This document shows positions 37,859 through 47,338 of a stretch of 64,000 nt of DNA, in pieces; positions within the stretch are counted from its first letter, which is position 1, and each line of letters begins with the position of its first letter. The notes under the pieces are model-generated. The model was not told the origin of the DNA, searched no databases, and saw only the letters and a program-made list of their open reading frames with translations. The position numbers were made by a program, and so were the translations under genes. The DNA comes from Tatumella ptyseos (GTDB lineage: Bacteria; Pseudomonadota; Gammaproteobacteria; Enterobacterales; Enterobacteriaceae): NCBI RefSeq assembly GCF_030552895.1, contig NZ_CP130649.1, forward strand, positions 124,001 to 188,000, given 5' to 3'.

Positions 37859-39064
37859 GTGGATAAATTTGATGTAGTAGTGATTGGTGCAGGGGCTGCA
37901 GGGTTATTCTGTGCCGCGCAAGCGGGGCAATTAGGGCTAAAGGTCTTGGTGGTGGATAACGGTAAGAAAGTCGGCCGCAAGATATTGATGTCCGGTGGCG
38001 GACGCTGCAACTTTACTAACTTATACATTGAGCCCGCAGCCTATCTTTCCGCTAATCCTCACTTTTGTAAGTCAGCACTTGCTCGCTATACACAATGGGA
38101 TTTCATTGACCTAGTCGGTAAATACAATATTAATTGGCACGAAAAAACCTTAGGCCAATTATTTTGTGACGACTCAGCCCAGCAGATTGTGGAGTTATTG
38201 CTGGCTGAATGCGAGTTAGGCAAGGTCACTCTGCGTCTTCGCAGCGAAATTCTCGACCTGCAGAGAGATGACTCAGGTGAATACCACTTAACACTGAATG
38301 GATCTAATGTAAGCACTCGCAAACTTGTTATTGCTTCAGGCGGGCTTTCGATGCCAGGTTTAGGCGCAACGCCCTTTGGCTATAAAGTGGCGGAGCAGTT
38401 CGGCTTAGCGGTTCGACCCGTCAGTGCCGCATTAGTACCTTTTACCTTGCACAAGCCAATACTGGATACGTTACAACAAATTTCGGGTGTTGCTGTCCCT
38501 ATTACCGTTGATGCGGCGGACGGTACTCGCTTTAAAGAATCGATGTTATTTACCCATCGTGGACTATCGGGACCTGCAGTGCTTCAAATTTCCAGTTACT
38601 GGCGCCCGGGGCAAGCGGTTACTATCAATCTTGTGCCTGATACTGATGTTAACCATTTTATTGAGGCTCAGCGCAGAGAACATCCAAACCTTTTATTGAA
38701 GAACAGTTTAGCCCGTTTATTACCGAAGCGATTAGTGGACAGTTTAGTCGAACTTTCTCTGTTACCTGAAGTGACACTAAAGCAACTGAATGCTCGTCAA
38801 CAACAGCAAGTGGTCGAACACCTTACAGCCTGGACGGTTTACCCTAATGGTACCGAAGGCTACCGTACCGCCGAGGTGACTTTAGGTGGCGTTGATACGC
38901 AGCATTTATCCTCGCAAACCTTCGAAGCTCGAGATGTGCCGGGCCTTTATTTTATTGGTGAAGTGGTAGACGTCACCGGCTGGCTGGGAGGCTATAACTT
39001 CCAATGGGCGTGGAGTTCAGCGTGGGCCTGCGCACAGGCGTTAGCGAAGAGTGCAGGTCGCTAA
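37859..39064 (+). CDS. yhiN: HI0933/YhiN family flavoprotein
   Basis: A 401-residue FAD-binding protein: GAGAAG at 10-15, GRKILMSGGGRCNFTN, LTHRGLSGPAVLQISSYW and the C-terminal GEVVDVTGWLGGYNFQWAWSSAWACAQA. Nearly collinear with E. coli YhiN, a predicted oxidoreductase of unknown reaction. It uses a GTG start, which gives the conserved start DKFDVVVIGAG, with AGAGGGGGG upstream. Divergent from pitA as in E. coli. Confidence 0.93.
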   Translation: MDKFDVVVIGAGAAGLFCAAQAGQLGLKVLVVDNGKKVGRKILMSGGGRCNFTNLYIEPAAYLSANPHFCKSALARYTQWDFIDLVGKYNINWHEKTLGQLFCDDSAQQIVELLLAECELGKVTLRLRSEILDLQRDDSGEYHLTLNGSNVSTRKLVIASGGLSMPGLGATPFGYKVAEQFGLAVRPVSAALVPFTLHKPILDTLQQISGVAVPITVDAADGTRFKESMLFTHRGLSGPAVLQISSYWRPGQAVTINLVPDTDVNHFIEAQRREHPNLLLKNSLARLLPKRLVDSLVELSLLPEVTLKQLNARQQQQVVEHLTAWTVYPNGTEGYRTAEVTLGGVDTQHLSSQTFEARDVPGLYFIGEVVDVTGWLGGYNFQWAWSSAWACAQALAKSAGR

Positions 39065-39121
39065 CAGCAGTCCAACGCTTACGTGGAGCTGTTTATCCCC
39101 CTGGCCCAGAAACTGAAGTTG

Positions 39122-39191
39122 TCATGGTACAGACGATAATAATCAGGTCGAAGCCGCTGATTAGCGATTCATTATCTTCACTGTACCATGA
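39122..39191. repeat. 70-nt three-stem hairpin between yhiN and lldD
   Basis: Outer arms TCATGGTACAG (39122-39132) and CTGTACCATGA (39181-39191) pair perfectly over 11 bp. Inside are GATAAT/ATTATC (39135-39140, 39171-39176) and AATCAG/CTGATT (39141-39146, 39157-39162). There is no T tract. It lies between convergent genes; it could block read-through, be a palindromic element, or form an RNA structure. Confidence 0.72.
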
Positions 39192-39201
39192 TAGGCATCA
39201 C

Positions 39202-40341
39202 TTACTCAGGTAGCACTAAGGCGCTGCGATCAATCTGATCGATCGACGTCACACCCGTAAGGGTCATCGCAACGCGCATCTCCTGGGAGAATATCTCCAA
39301 TAAATTTTTAACACCGCGTTGGCCGTCTGCCGCGAGGGCATAGGCCATTGGGCGTCCTATTAGGCAGGCCTTAGCCCCTAATGCCAGCATACGCACAACA
39401 TCCAGTCCGGAACGAATGCCTGAATCGACTAACACAGTGAGGTCATCACCGATTTTATCGGCAATGGTCGGTAACGCTTTCGCCGTCGATAAAACACCAT
39501 CGAGTTGCCGACCCCCATGGTTCGATACCACGATGCCATCCGCCCCAAAGTTAACGGCATCTTGAGCATCTTGCGGGTCGAGTATGCCTTTGATAATCAT
39601 CGGCCCTTTCCAAAACTCCCGAATCCATTCGAGATCTTTCCAACTAATTGATGGATCGAAATTATTCCCTAGCCAGCCAACGTAATCTTCCAGTGTCGTG
39701 GCTTTACCTAAGTATCTTGATATGTTACCCAAGTCGTGAGGGCGTCCCCGCAGGCCCACATTCAATGCCCAGTCCGGCCGCGTACAGGCTTGTAAAATTC
39801 GGCGCGAAGCTGCAAAGGGGCCAGACATGCCTGAATGCGCATCTCGATAGCGAGCGCCTGGCGTTGGCATATCAACGGTGAAAACAAGTGTGGTAATCCC
39901 CGCAGCCTGTGCTCGCTCCAGCGCGTTGCGCATAAATCCACGATCTTTGAGTACATACAGTTGAAACCAGAGCGGTTGTGCGCTTTGGGCAGCGACCTCT
40001 TCAATTGAGCACACTGAGACGGTTGATAAACAGAAAGGAATCCCTTTGGCTGCCGCGGCGTTTGCAGCTTGCACCTCACCTCGACGCGCATACATGCCCG
40101 TTAACCCGACAGGGCTAAGAATGACGGGAAGGTCGAGTTGCTGGCCGAAGAGTGTCGTTTGAAGGCTAAGGTTTTCAACATTTCGTAAAATACGTTGGCG
40201 TAAACTAATCGTCGCTAAATCCGCGCTGTTGGCACGCAAAGTATGCTCGGTATAGGCGCCGCCATCGATGTAATCAAACAAGAATCTAGGCAACTTACGT
40301 CGTGCGGCTTCCCGGTAATCTGATGCGGATGAGATAATCAT
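39202..40341 (-). CDS. lldD: L-lactate dehydrogenase (FMN, quinone-linked)
   Basis: A 379-residue FMN alpha-hydroxy-acid dehydrogenase. The catalytic His275 is in [13 protein letters not shown], and [19 protein letters not shown] is diagnostic of LldD. It oxidises L-lactate to pyruvate at the membrane. The start at 40341 ([14 protein letters not shown]) matches E. coli. It lacks the last ~15 residues of E. coli LldD. There is no lldP or lldR: instead a LysR gene is divergent from it. Confidence 0.93.
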   Translation of the reverse strand: MIISSASDYREAARRKLPRFLFDYIDGGAYTEHTLRANSADLATISLRQRILRNVENLSLQTTLFGQQLDLPVILSPVGLTGMYARRGEVQAANAAAAKGIPFCLSTVSVCSIEEVAAQSAQPLWFQLYVLKDRGFMRNALERAQAAGITTLVFTVDMPTPGARYRDAHSGMSGPFAASRRILQACTRPDWALNVGLRGRPHDLGNISRYLGKATTLEDYVGWLGNNFDPSISWKDLEWIREFWKGPMIIKGILDPQDAQDAVNFGADGIVVSNHGGRQLDGVLSTAKALPTIADKIGDDLTVLVDSGIRSGLDVVRMLALGAKACLIGRPMAYALAADGQRGVKNLLEIFSQEMRVAMTLTGVTSIDQIDRSALVLPE

Positions 40342-40475
40342 AGTTATCATTCCTATATTGGCTCTATTCAACTCAACCCTATAAGGGCCGGCTTGCGTAT
40401 AAGCTAAAATAAGGTATTTTTGATTATGATAAAAACAACTTTTTCAACTGAAAATAAGTCAAAAAAAGAATAGCT

Positions 40476-41363
40476 ATGAACCTTAGAACGTTACGCGTTT
40501 TTGTCGAAGTTGTCCGTCAAGGAGGCTTTACCCAAGCCGCAGATGTCGTGTCGTTGACCCAATCGTCGGTCAGCAAAGCGGTGAAAGCGCTAGAAGTTGA
40601 AGTGGGTGTTCCTTTGCTGAACCGTATTGGCCATAAAACGGAATTAACGGCTGCAGGAGAAATCGTTTATCGACGCGCGCTCGTCCTCCTTACCGAGAAA
40701 AATCACCTCCTCGCAGAGATCGATGCGTTACAGGAACTTAAGGGGGGCACGCTCCGTATAGGCTTGCCGCCAGTGGGCTGTGGGGTGTTATTTGCTAAGA
40801 TGTTTACAGAGTATCGACGTCGTTACCCGCAAGTGGATATTGAATTAATTGAACATGGCGGCAATAGATTACGTGAGTTTCTAGAGGCCGGAGCGATAGA
40901 TATCGCCGCATTGCTGGTATCGAAAAACGATGCCATTGCCTATCAAGACGTGCGAAATGAGCCTCTCGTTGTGGTCTTACAGGCAGATCACCCCTTAGCA
41001 GGCTATCACCAACTCAATTTTAAGGATTTACACGCTGAGCCCTTTATTCTGTTTGAAGAGGGGTTCACCCTGAACCAATTAATATTGGCCGCTTGTGAAC
41101 GGCGAAAGGTGAGTCCTCGGATAACGGCTCGAAGTGGGCAAATCGATTTTATCGTCGATCTGGTGACAGCGGGATTGGGGGTTGCATTTTTACCGAGGAT
41201 GCTGGCTACTAAGCACCGTCATCCCGGTATCTCATTAGTACCTCTCAATGAACCGCATACTGACTGGCGTATAGCCCTAGCTTGGCGTAAGGGTACGCAA
41301 CTTCCTCCCGCGGCGATAGCTTGGTTGGAACTGGCAAAAACGTTGGCCCCGCTAAAGGAGTAA
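40476..41363 (+). CDS. LysR-type regulator
   Basis: A 295-residue LysR protein with HTH at about 15-40 (GGFTQAADVVSLTQSSVSKA) and an effector domain beginning GGTLRIGLPPVG. It resembles the CidR/CynR/YwbI group, often linked to organic-acid or overflow metabolism. It is divergent from lldD (134 bp) and 130 bp upstream of a transporter gene, so it may control either. The effector is unknown. Confidence 0.88.
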   Translation: MNLRTLRVFVEVVRQGGFTQAADVVSLTQSSVSKAVKALEVEVGVPLLNRIGHKTELTAAGEIVYRRALVLLTEKNHLLAEIDALQELKGGTLRIGLPPVGCGVLFAKMFTEYRRRYPQVDIELIEHGGNRLREFLEAGAIDIAALLVSKNDAIAYQDVRNEPLVVVLQADHPLAGYHQLNFKDLHAEPFILFEEGFTLNQLILAACERRKVSPRITARSGQIDFIVDLVTAGLGVAFLPRMLATKHRHPGISLVPLNEPHTDWRIALAWRKGTQLPPAAIAWLELAKTLAPLKE

Positions 41364-41493
41364 GCTTTCTTCAACCTCTCAAATAATGTTGGCGTTCACT
41401 CCACTTACCACTTTATTGGGTAGGTATATCAATATTTACCCGTTTTAAAAGTTTTAATAGATGATTTACAGTTCCTCTCTACAGGAGGAGCTT

Positions 41494-42669
41494 ATGTCGC
41501 AGATAATAAAAAATTTGAACAAGCCGTTAACCCATTTGACTTCGTTTCAAGAGGTGGTGCGCTTTTTTACGCCAAATTGGTTTGCAGTGACCATGGGGAC
41601 CGGTGTACTCGGCTTAATCCTTGCACAAGTTGCCTCACCGGATAGCCTTATATTGACTCTCGCTCGCACACTCTGGGTAATTAATATTGGCTTCTTTACC
41701 CTATTTACGCTGCTGTATGTGAGTCGTTGGATACTCTTTCCGCAAGAAGCGACTAAAATATTTAGTCATCCTCAAATGTCGATGTTTCTCGGCACCATTC
41801 CTATGGGACTAGCAACCATTATTAATGGCTTTATCAGTTTCGGTCTTCCCATCTTAGGGAACGCCGCGGTCGATATTGCTTATCAGTTATGGCGCGTCGA
41901 TGCGTTTCTCGCCATAGCCTGCGGTGTTGGATTACCTCTGTTTATGTTCACACGACAATCCCATCAACTTTCGTCGATGACAGGTTTATGGTTACTCCCC
42001 GTCGTTGCGGCAGAAGTTGCCGCAGCCAGTGGCTGGATTATTGCTCCCTATGTAACCGACCCGGCACAACAACAGATGATGGTTATTTTCAGTATGGTGT
42101 TGTGGGCGTTTTCTGTGCCAGTCGCCTTATCCCTACTCGCTATTTTACTTTTACGTATGGCGCTCCATAAACTTCCTCCAGTTGCCTTATCAGCCACTAC
42201 TTGGCTAGCCCTAGGACCTATAGGAACGGGGTCATTGGGGATGTTTTTACTGAGCCAGCAGAGCAGGTTACTCGCCAGTAATCCAATTTTTGAGCCTTTT
42301 AGCCACGTTATGACAGGGTTTGGCTGGATAATGGGAATTCTTTTATGGGGATTTGGGGCATGGTGGTTGCTGTTAGCTCTGGGTGTCACTTGCCATTACC
42401 TGAGGCAGGGAATTCCCTTTAATTTAGGTTGGTGGGGTTACACTTTTCCATTGGGGGTATTTACCTTAGCAACCTTCAAGCTCGCTCAGTTAACCACATT
42501 TCTATTTTTTTCAGCCCTAGCGATAGTACTACTTATCCTTTTAAGCGGAATATGGATATTGGTCATGGCTCTAACGTTACGAGGAGCGTGGAGCGGGAAA
42601 CTTTTCTTCGCACCTTGTTTACAGGAAAGTAAAACCTTTAATAAGGAAACTGAAGGAAAGTTATTTTAA
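41494..42669 (+). CDS. TDT family transporter (TehA/Mae1-like)
   Basis: A 391-residue membrane protein with about ten helices. FTPNWFAVTMGTGVLGLIL near the N-terminus is the signature of the tellurite-resistance/dicarboxylate transporter family. Members include the malate permease Mae1, sulfite exporter SSU1 and TehA. I chose ATG 41494, directly preceded by a strong AGGAGG; an ATG 33 bp upstream is less likely. The nearby lldD favours an organic-acid substrate; this is inference. Confidence 0.85.
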   Translation: MSQIIKNLNKPLTHLTSFQEVVRFFTPNWFAVTMGTGVLGLILAQVASPDSLILTLARTLWVINIGFFTLFTLLYVSRWILFPQEATKIFSHPQMSMFLGTIPMGLATIINGFISFGLPILGNAAVDIAYQLWRVDAFLAIACGVGLPLFMFTRQSHQLSSMTGLWLLPVVAAEVAAASGWIIAPYVTDPAQQQMMVIFSMVLWAFSVPVALSLLAILLLRMALHKLPPVALSATTWLALGPIGTGSLGMFLLSQQSRLLASNPIFEPFSHVMTGFGWIMGILLWGFGAWWLLLALGVTCHYLRQGIPFNLGWWGYTFPLGVFTLATFKLAQLTTFLFFSALAIVLLILLSGIWILVMALTLRGAWSGKLFFAPCLQESKTFNKETEGKLF

Positions 42670-42739
42670 TGAAGCATTGATGTTATTGCACGTAACAGTA
42701 TTATAACGGCTCTTTATATCTTTTTGGCAGGAAAATTCC

Positions 42740-45169
42740 ATGGGAAATACTTCTTTAAAGCCGTTATGGCTAAAGATTACTGCCCGCTTATTTGGCCTAA
42801 TACTGTTATTAACCGCTCTCTTCTTTATCATCGAGGGCGGGAAATTATTGAGTTTAGGCGGTAGTGGGTACTTCTTAATTTCAGGCATCGTCTTGTTAGT
42901 GAGTAGCTTTCAACTCTTTCGTTTGAAAGCGTCAGGTGCGGTGCTTTACCTTCTGTTCGCATTGGGTACGTTAGTGTGGGCACTGATGGAAGTGGGCCTC
43001 GTGTTCTGGCCATTGATCTCACGCCTGATGTTCCCTGCTGGCTTGGCAATTGTTGCCTTTTTGTTGTTACCTTCACTGCGTCGCCCCCAAACAACACGCG
43101 GCGTCAGTATCGGTAGTTACGTGTTAGCCTTAGTGACAACAGTCGGTTTCGTGGCGGCGTTTGCCGCTATGTTTCAACCTCACGATCCTGTTGCGTTCCA
43201 AGGCGAGCCTAAGCCATTAGTGCCAGTCTCAAAACAAGCGCCGTTAACCAATTGGGATAATTATGGTAACACGCCGGGCGGAAGCCGATTCGTCGCGGCA
43301 GACCAGATAACTCGTGATAATGTCCAACACTTAAAACCGGTTTGGACCTTCCATACGGGCGATATTCCTCTTAGCCCAGACGGTAATGGTGCTGAAGACC
43401 AACAAACACCGTTGCAAGTTGGCGACAAGATATTTCTGTGTACTCCACATAATAACGTTATCGCGGTGGATGCTGACAGTGGTAAGGCGCTATGGAAAGC
43501 TGAAATCAATGCAAAATCTTCGGTTTGGATGCGCTGTCGTGGGTTAGCCTATTTTGATGCGACAAAATCCCTCCCACACCCTGAGCTTCCAGGTAGCAGC
43601 CAGCCCCTGGCTGTAAACACCGCTGATATTGCAAACTGTCCCCGTCGTATTCTGATGAATACCATTGACGGACGTTTAATTGCCTTGAACGCTGACAATG
43701 GTCAGTTTTGTGAAGGTTTTGGCGATCACGGAACGGTTAATTTATTAACCGGTATGGGCAATGCCCCTGATCCACAATATGTACTGACCTCCGCGCCGAC
43801 CCTTGCTGGGACGACTGTGGTCGTCGGCGGGCGTATTTCTGATAATGTCAGTACTGATATGCCTGGCGGTGTGCTACGTGGCTTTGATGTGTTGACGGGT
43901 GCATTACGCTGGGCTTTCGACCCTGGTAACCCAAATCCTAATGCAACACTGCAACCGGGACAGCACTATGTTCGCAGTACCCCGAACTCTTGGGCGCCAA
44001 TGTCCTATGATCCGCAGTCCAATACCGTGTTCATGCCGATGGGAAGTTCTTCTGTCGATATTTGGGGTGCTAATCGTACGCCGTTAGACCATAAATACGG
44101 TGCCTCAATACTGGCGGTCGATGCCAATACCGGTAAAGAGAAGTGGGTATATCAAACGGTCCATAACGATCTTTGGGACTTTGATATCCCTATGCAACCA
44201 AGCTTAATCGATTTCAAAACACCAAAGGGTGAAAATCGTCCTGCGGTGGTAGTCGGTACGAAAGCCGGGCAGATTTATGTATTAGACCGCCTGACGGGTC
44301 AACCATTAACTAAAGTCGAAAATGTGAAAGTGAAACGCGGCAACATTCCAGGCGAACAGTATAGTGATACCCAACCACGTTCAGTGGGTATGCCGCAGAT
44401 TGGTGCCCAGACGCTGAAAGAATCTGACATGTGGGGCGCCACGCCGTTCGACCAGCTGATTTGTCGCGTTAACTTTAAATCGATGCGTTACGAGGGGCTT
44501 TACACCGCTCCAGGTACGGATAAGTCATTAAGTTTTCCCGGCTCTCTCGGTGGGATGAACTGGGGTAGCCTCTCAACGGATCCGAATAACCATCTGATCT
44601 TCGTTAATGATATGCGCTTAGGCTTATGGCAGCAGCTGATCAAGGCGGATCCTAACGCATCGACGGCAGCAAATACCGGCGGCGAGGCGGTTAATACCGG
44701 AATGGGTGCGGTACCGATGAAAGGCGCGCCCTATTCGGTGAATAAAAATCGCTTTATGTCGCCATTGGGTATCCCTTGCCAAGCACCGCCATTTGGTACC
44801 CTCTCTGCTATCGATATGACCACACAGAAAATTTTGTGGCAGGTTCCACTGGGTACCGTTCAGGATACTGGACCAATGGGGATCAAGATGGGCATGAAAA
44901 TGCCAATCGGCATGCCTTCCTTAGGTGGTAGTCTCGCCACACAAGGTGGTTTGGTCTTTATTGCGGGAACTCAAGACTACTACTTACGGGCATTTGATAG
45001 TTCAACGGGTAAGGAAGTTTGGAAAGCTCGACTACCAGTTGGTAGTCAAGGTGGCCCAATCAGCTATGTCTCACCGAAAACCGGTAAGCAGTATATCTTG
45101 ATCTCAGCAGGTGGAGCGCGTCAGTCACCTGATCGGGGTGATTATGTTATTGCCTACGCATTAAATTAA
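42740..45169 (+). CDS. gcd: PQQ-dependent membrane glucose dehydrogenase
   Basis: An 809-residue quinoprotein. Five membrane helices fill the first ~150 residues; the rest is a periplasmic eight-blade propeller. HNDLWDFDIPMQPSL holds the catalytic Asp and VVGTKAGQIYVLDR the PQQ-contacting Lys. It oxidises glucose to gluconolactone in the periplasm and feeds ubiquinone. No pqq synthesis genes are in this window. The start MGNTSLKPLW follows a TGGCAGGA ribosome site. A TGTTA-N7-TAACA inverted repeat lies 43-59 bp upstream. Confidence 0.95.
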   Translation: MGNTSLKPLWLKITARLFGLILLLTALFFIIEGGKLLSLGGSGYFLISGIVLLVSSFQLFRLKASGAVLYLLFALGTLVWALMEVGLVFWPLISRLMFPAGLAIVAFLLLPSLRRPQTTRGVSIGSYVLALVTTVGFVAAFAAMFQPHDPVAFQGEPKPLVPVSKQAPLTNWDNYGNTPGGSRFVAADQITRDNVQHLKPVWTFHTGDIPLSPDGNGAEDQQTPLQVGDKIFLCTPHNNVIAVDADSGKALWKAEINAKSSVWMRCRGLAYFDATKSLPHPELPGSSQPLAVNTADIANCPRRILMNTIDGRLIALNADNGQFCEGFGDHGTVNLLTGMGNAPDPQYVLTSAPTLAGTTVVVGGRISDNVSTDMPGGVLRGFDVLTGALRWAFDPGNPNPNATLQPGQHYVRSTPNSWAPMSYDPQSNTVFMPMGSSSVDIWGANRTPLDHKYGASILAVDANTGKEKWVYQTVHNDLWDFDIPMQPSLIDFKTPKGENRPAVVVGTKAGQIYVLDRLTGQPLTKVENVKVKRGNIPGEQYSDTQPRSVGMPQIGAQTLKESDMWGATPFDQLICRVNFKSMRYEGLYTAPGTDKSLSFPGSLGGMNWGSLSTDPNNHLIFVNDMRLGLWQQLIKADPNASTAANTGGEAVNTGMGAVPMKGAPYSVNKNRFMSPLGIPCQAPPFGTLSAIDMTTQKILWQVPLGTVQDTGPMGIKMGMKMPIGMPSLGGSLATQGGLVFIAGTQDYYLRAFDSSTGKEVWKARLPVGSQGGPISYVSPKTGKQYILISAGGARQSPDRGDYVIAYALN

Positions 45170-45188
45170 CAGCTATCTTTGTACGAGA

Positions 45189-45217
45189 AGCGCCCCCAGT
45201 CGTGGGGCGCTTTATTT
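45189..45217 (+). terminator. gcd terminator
   Basis: AGCGCCCC and GGGGCGCT form a perfect 8-bp stem (7-nt loop), followed by TTATTTC, 20 bp after the stop. Confidence 0.87.
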
Positions 45218-45418
45218 CATACCGATGGCAACCAGTCAATCAGTCATCTAGAGGCAGCTACTTTCCTCCTCCTTAACCCCCAGACGCTCACCTCGATATA
45301 GGCAATCTAATCGTTTTGCTAAGTTAACGATTCTCCCCTCTATCCGCCAGAATACCTCTGCACCAGCAGTAATGATGGACTACGCTTAGTATTTCCCGTC
45401 ACGACTTAGGAGCGACCC

Positions 45419-46264
45419 ATGGCACATCATGCAGGGCTACAGATAGCCGGCCAACCACTTCCTTCTCTGGGAATGGGCAGTTGGCGGTTGGGACAAGGCC
45501 GTTATAGTGAACAGCAAGAGATTTCGGCGCTACACCGTGGTCTAGAGCTTGGATTACGCGTCATCGATACTGCGGAAATGTATGGAGATGGGAAATCTGA
45601 GACGTTGATTGGCAAAGCGATCGAGGATCGCCGTGAACAGACTTACCTCGTTTCGAAAGTTTATCCTTGGAATGCGACGCAAAGCCAACTTGAAACCAGC
45701 TTAGATTCATCGCTCAATCGGTTACGCACTGACCATCTTGATTTATACCTTTTGCATTGGCAATCGGGTAATGATCTACAAGAAGTGGTCACGCTAATGG
45801 AAACGATGAAGCAGAAAGGAAAGATTAATGCTTGGGGCGTATCTAATTTCGACTTATCTGCAATGCAATCTCTGGTAGAGGTTGAAGGTGGGGAACGTTG
45901 CGCGGTGAACCAAGTCTTTTATAACCTTGCCGGACGAGGTATCGAATACGATCTCGCTCCTTGGTGTGCTGATCAGGACATTGCCATGATGGCGTATTGC
46001 CCGCTCGGTGGCGCAGGGTCGCACTTACTCGAATTAGATGACGTGAACACGCTTGCTGCCAAATATCAGGTAACGCCTGCAGCCTTACTACTCGCTTGGG
46101 TGATCCGACAGAATAAGATATTGGCGATACCTGAATCCGGTAATATTCAGCATGTTGAAGACAATGCGCGAGCCTTACAACTCGAGATCAGTGAGCAAGA
46201 TTGTGCACAACTCACGCGCTATTATCCTGCCCCTCAGACAGCTGAGCCACTTGAAATTCGCTAA
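45419..46264 (+). CDS. Aldo/keto reductase
   Basis: A 281-residue NADPH-type aldo/keto reductase with the full catalytic tetrad Asp50, Tyr55, Lys80, His113 in VIDTAEMYGDGKSE, VSKVYP and LYLLHWQ. It belongs to the YeaE/2,5-diketogluconate-reductase-like group. With gcd upstream, a keto-sugar or keto-acid substrate is possible but unproven. TTAGGAGCGACCC precedes the start. The 249-bp gap before it holds only the gcd terminator and a presumed promoter. Confidence 0.88.
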   Translation: MAHHAGLQIAGQPLPSLGMGSWRLGQGRYSEQQEISALHRGLELGLRVIDTAEMYGDGKSETLIGKAIEDRREQTYLVSKVYPWNATQSQLETSLDSSLNRLRTDHLDLYLLHWQSGNDLQEVVTLMETMKQKGKINAWGVSNFDLSAMQSLVEVEGGERCAVNQVFYNLAGRGIEYDLAPWCADQDIAMMAYCPLGGAGSHLLELDDVNTLAAKYQVTPAALLLAWVIRQNKILAIPESGNIQHVEDNARALQLEISEQDCAQLTRYYPAPQTAEPLEIR

Positions 46265-46442
46265 GTCGCGTCAATAAAGCGGGTATTTTTAGTAAAAGGG
46301 TGGTGAAAAGATTAGCTGCGGGATCGTCAGGCTGTTAGAATCAGCCGCTCACGGCGTCACCACCGCAATGCTCAATTACATCTAGAATTCGCTTGCAGGG
46401 AGATGACGATTTTCTCATAGACATCAACGAAAGCCGAATTTT

Positions 46443-47273
46443 ATGCAGGTATGTAGCTTTATTATTAATAGTAGTGGCCATGAAACCTTTGGTCTGGTCT
46501 GTGAACAAGGGGTAATTGATGCAGGAAAACTGCTCGACTACCGCGATTTGAAACACCTACTGGAAGATGATGGCCTTGCCGCATTGCAGCCGCTCGCTAC
46601 GCGCTCAGCAGACTACGCGTTTCATGAGATTAGTTTTCTGCCAGTGATTAAGACCCCTAATAAAATTTTGTGTGTAGGGATGAATTATTCAGAGAAGCGC
46701 ATCGAATTTGGTGAAACCAACCCTGCGCCAACGTTATTTATACGTTTTGCGGATAGCCTCACCGCGCATCTCCAACCTATCCAAAAACCGGTAAGCAGTG
46801 AGCAATTCGACTATGAAGGCGAGTTGGCAGTAATCATTGGTAAATCGGCTCACCAAGTGACGGAAGATGAAGCCTTAGATTATGTGGCGGGCTACAGCTG
46901 CTTTATGGACGCCACGGTGCGTGATATGCAGTTTACATGGTTTACCGCGGGTAAAAACTGGCCAGCCACCGGGGGATTCGGACCTTGGATGACGACTCAC
47001 GATGAAATCCCTGATCCGCAACAACTCGAGTTAAAAACATTCTTAAACGGCGTACAGGTTCAAAAAGACTCAACTAAAAATATGGTTCACAGTGTTGCGG
47101 CGATCATCGCCTATGTGACGCATTTCACACCGCTGTCGCCGGGTGATGTCATTATTACCGGATCACCAGGCGGTGTCGGTAAATCTCGGACTCCACAACT
47201 GTTTATGTTCCCAGGCGACGATGTTGCTGTCGAGATTAGTCAGATTGGCCGCTTATCACACATTATTCGTTAA
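46443..47273 (+). CDS. Fumarylacetoacetate hydrolase family protein
   Basis: A 276-residue FAH-fold enzyme with metal ligands in FDYEGELAVIIG (Glu125, Glu127) and the later Asp of CFMDATVRDMQF; ITGSPGGVGKSRTP replaces the usual TGTPAGVG loop. Family members cleave C-C bonds or hydrate/isomerise small dioxo acids. The role here is probably in catabolism of an organic or sugar acid carried by the convergent MFS gene. The ribosome site is weak. Confidence 0.86.
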   Translation: MQVCSFIINSSGHETFGLVCEQGVIDAGKLLDYRDLKHLLEDDGLAALQPLATRSADYAFHEISFLPVIKTPNKILCVGMNYSEKRIEFGETNPAPTLFIRFADSLTAHLQPIQKPVSSEQFDYEGELAVIIGKSAHQVTEDEALDYVAGYSCFMDATVRDMQFTWFTAGKNWPATGGFGPWMTTHDEIPDPQQLELKTFLNGVQVQKDSTKNMVHSVAAIIAYVTHFTPLSPGDVIITGSPGGVGKSRTPQLFMFPGDDVAVEISQIGRLSHIIR

Positions 47274-47277
47274 AAAG

Positions 47278-47331
47278 AACCGATAGCAGGGAGTCGCTAT
47301 CGGTTGAAGAGCGGTAAGTCCTGCTTACCGC
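47278..47331. terminator. Double hairpin between convergent genes
   Basis: Two perfect hairpins stand side by side: AACCGATAGC/GCTATCGGTT (47278-47287, 47296-47305) and GCGGTAAG/CTTACCGC (47311-47318, 47324-47331). They separate the FAH gene from the MFS gene. Together they probably end transcription from both sides. Confidence 0.82.
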
Positions 47332-47338
47332 AAAACAC

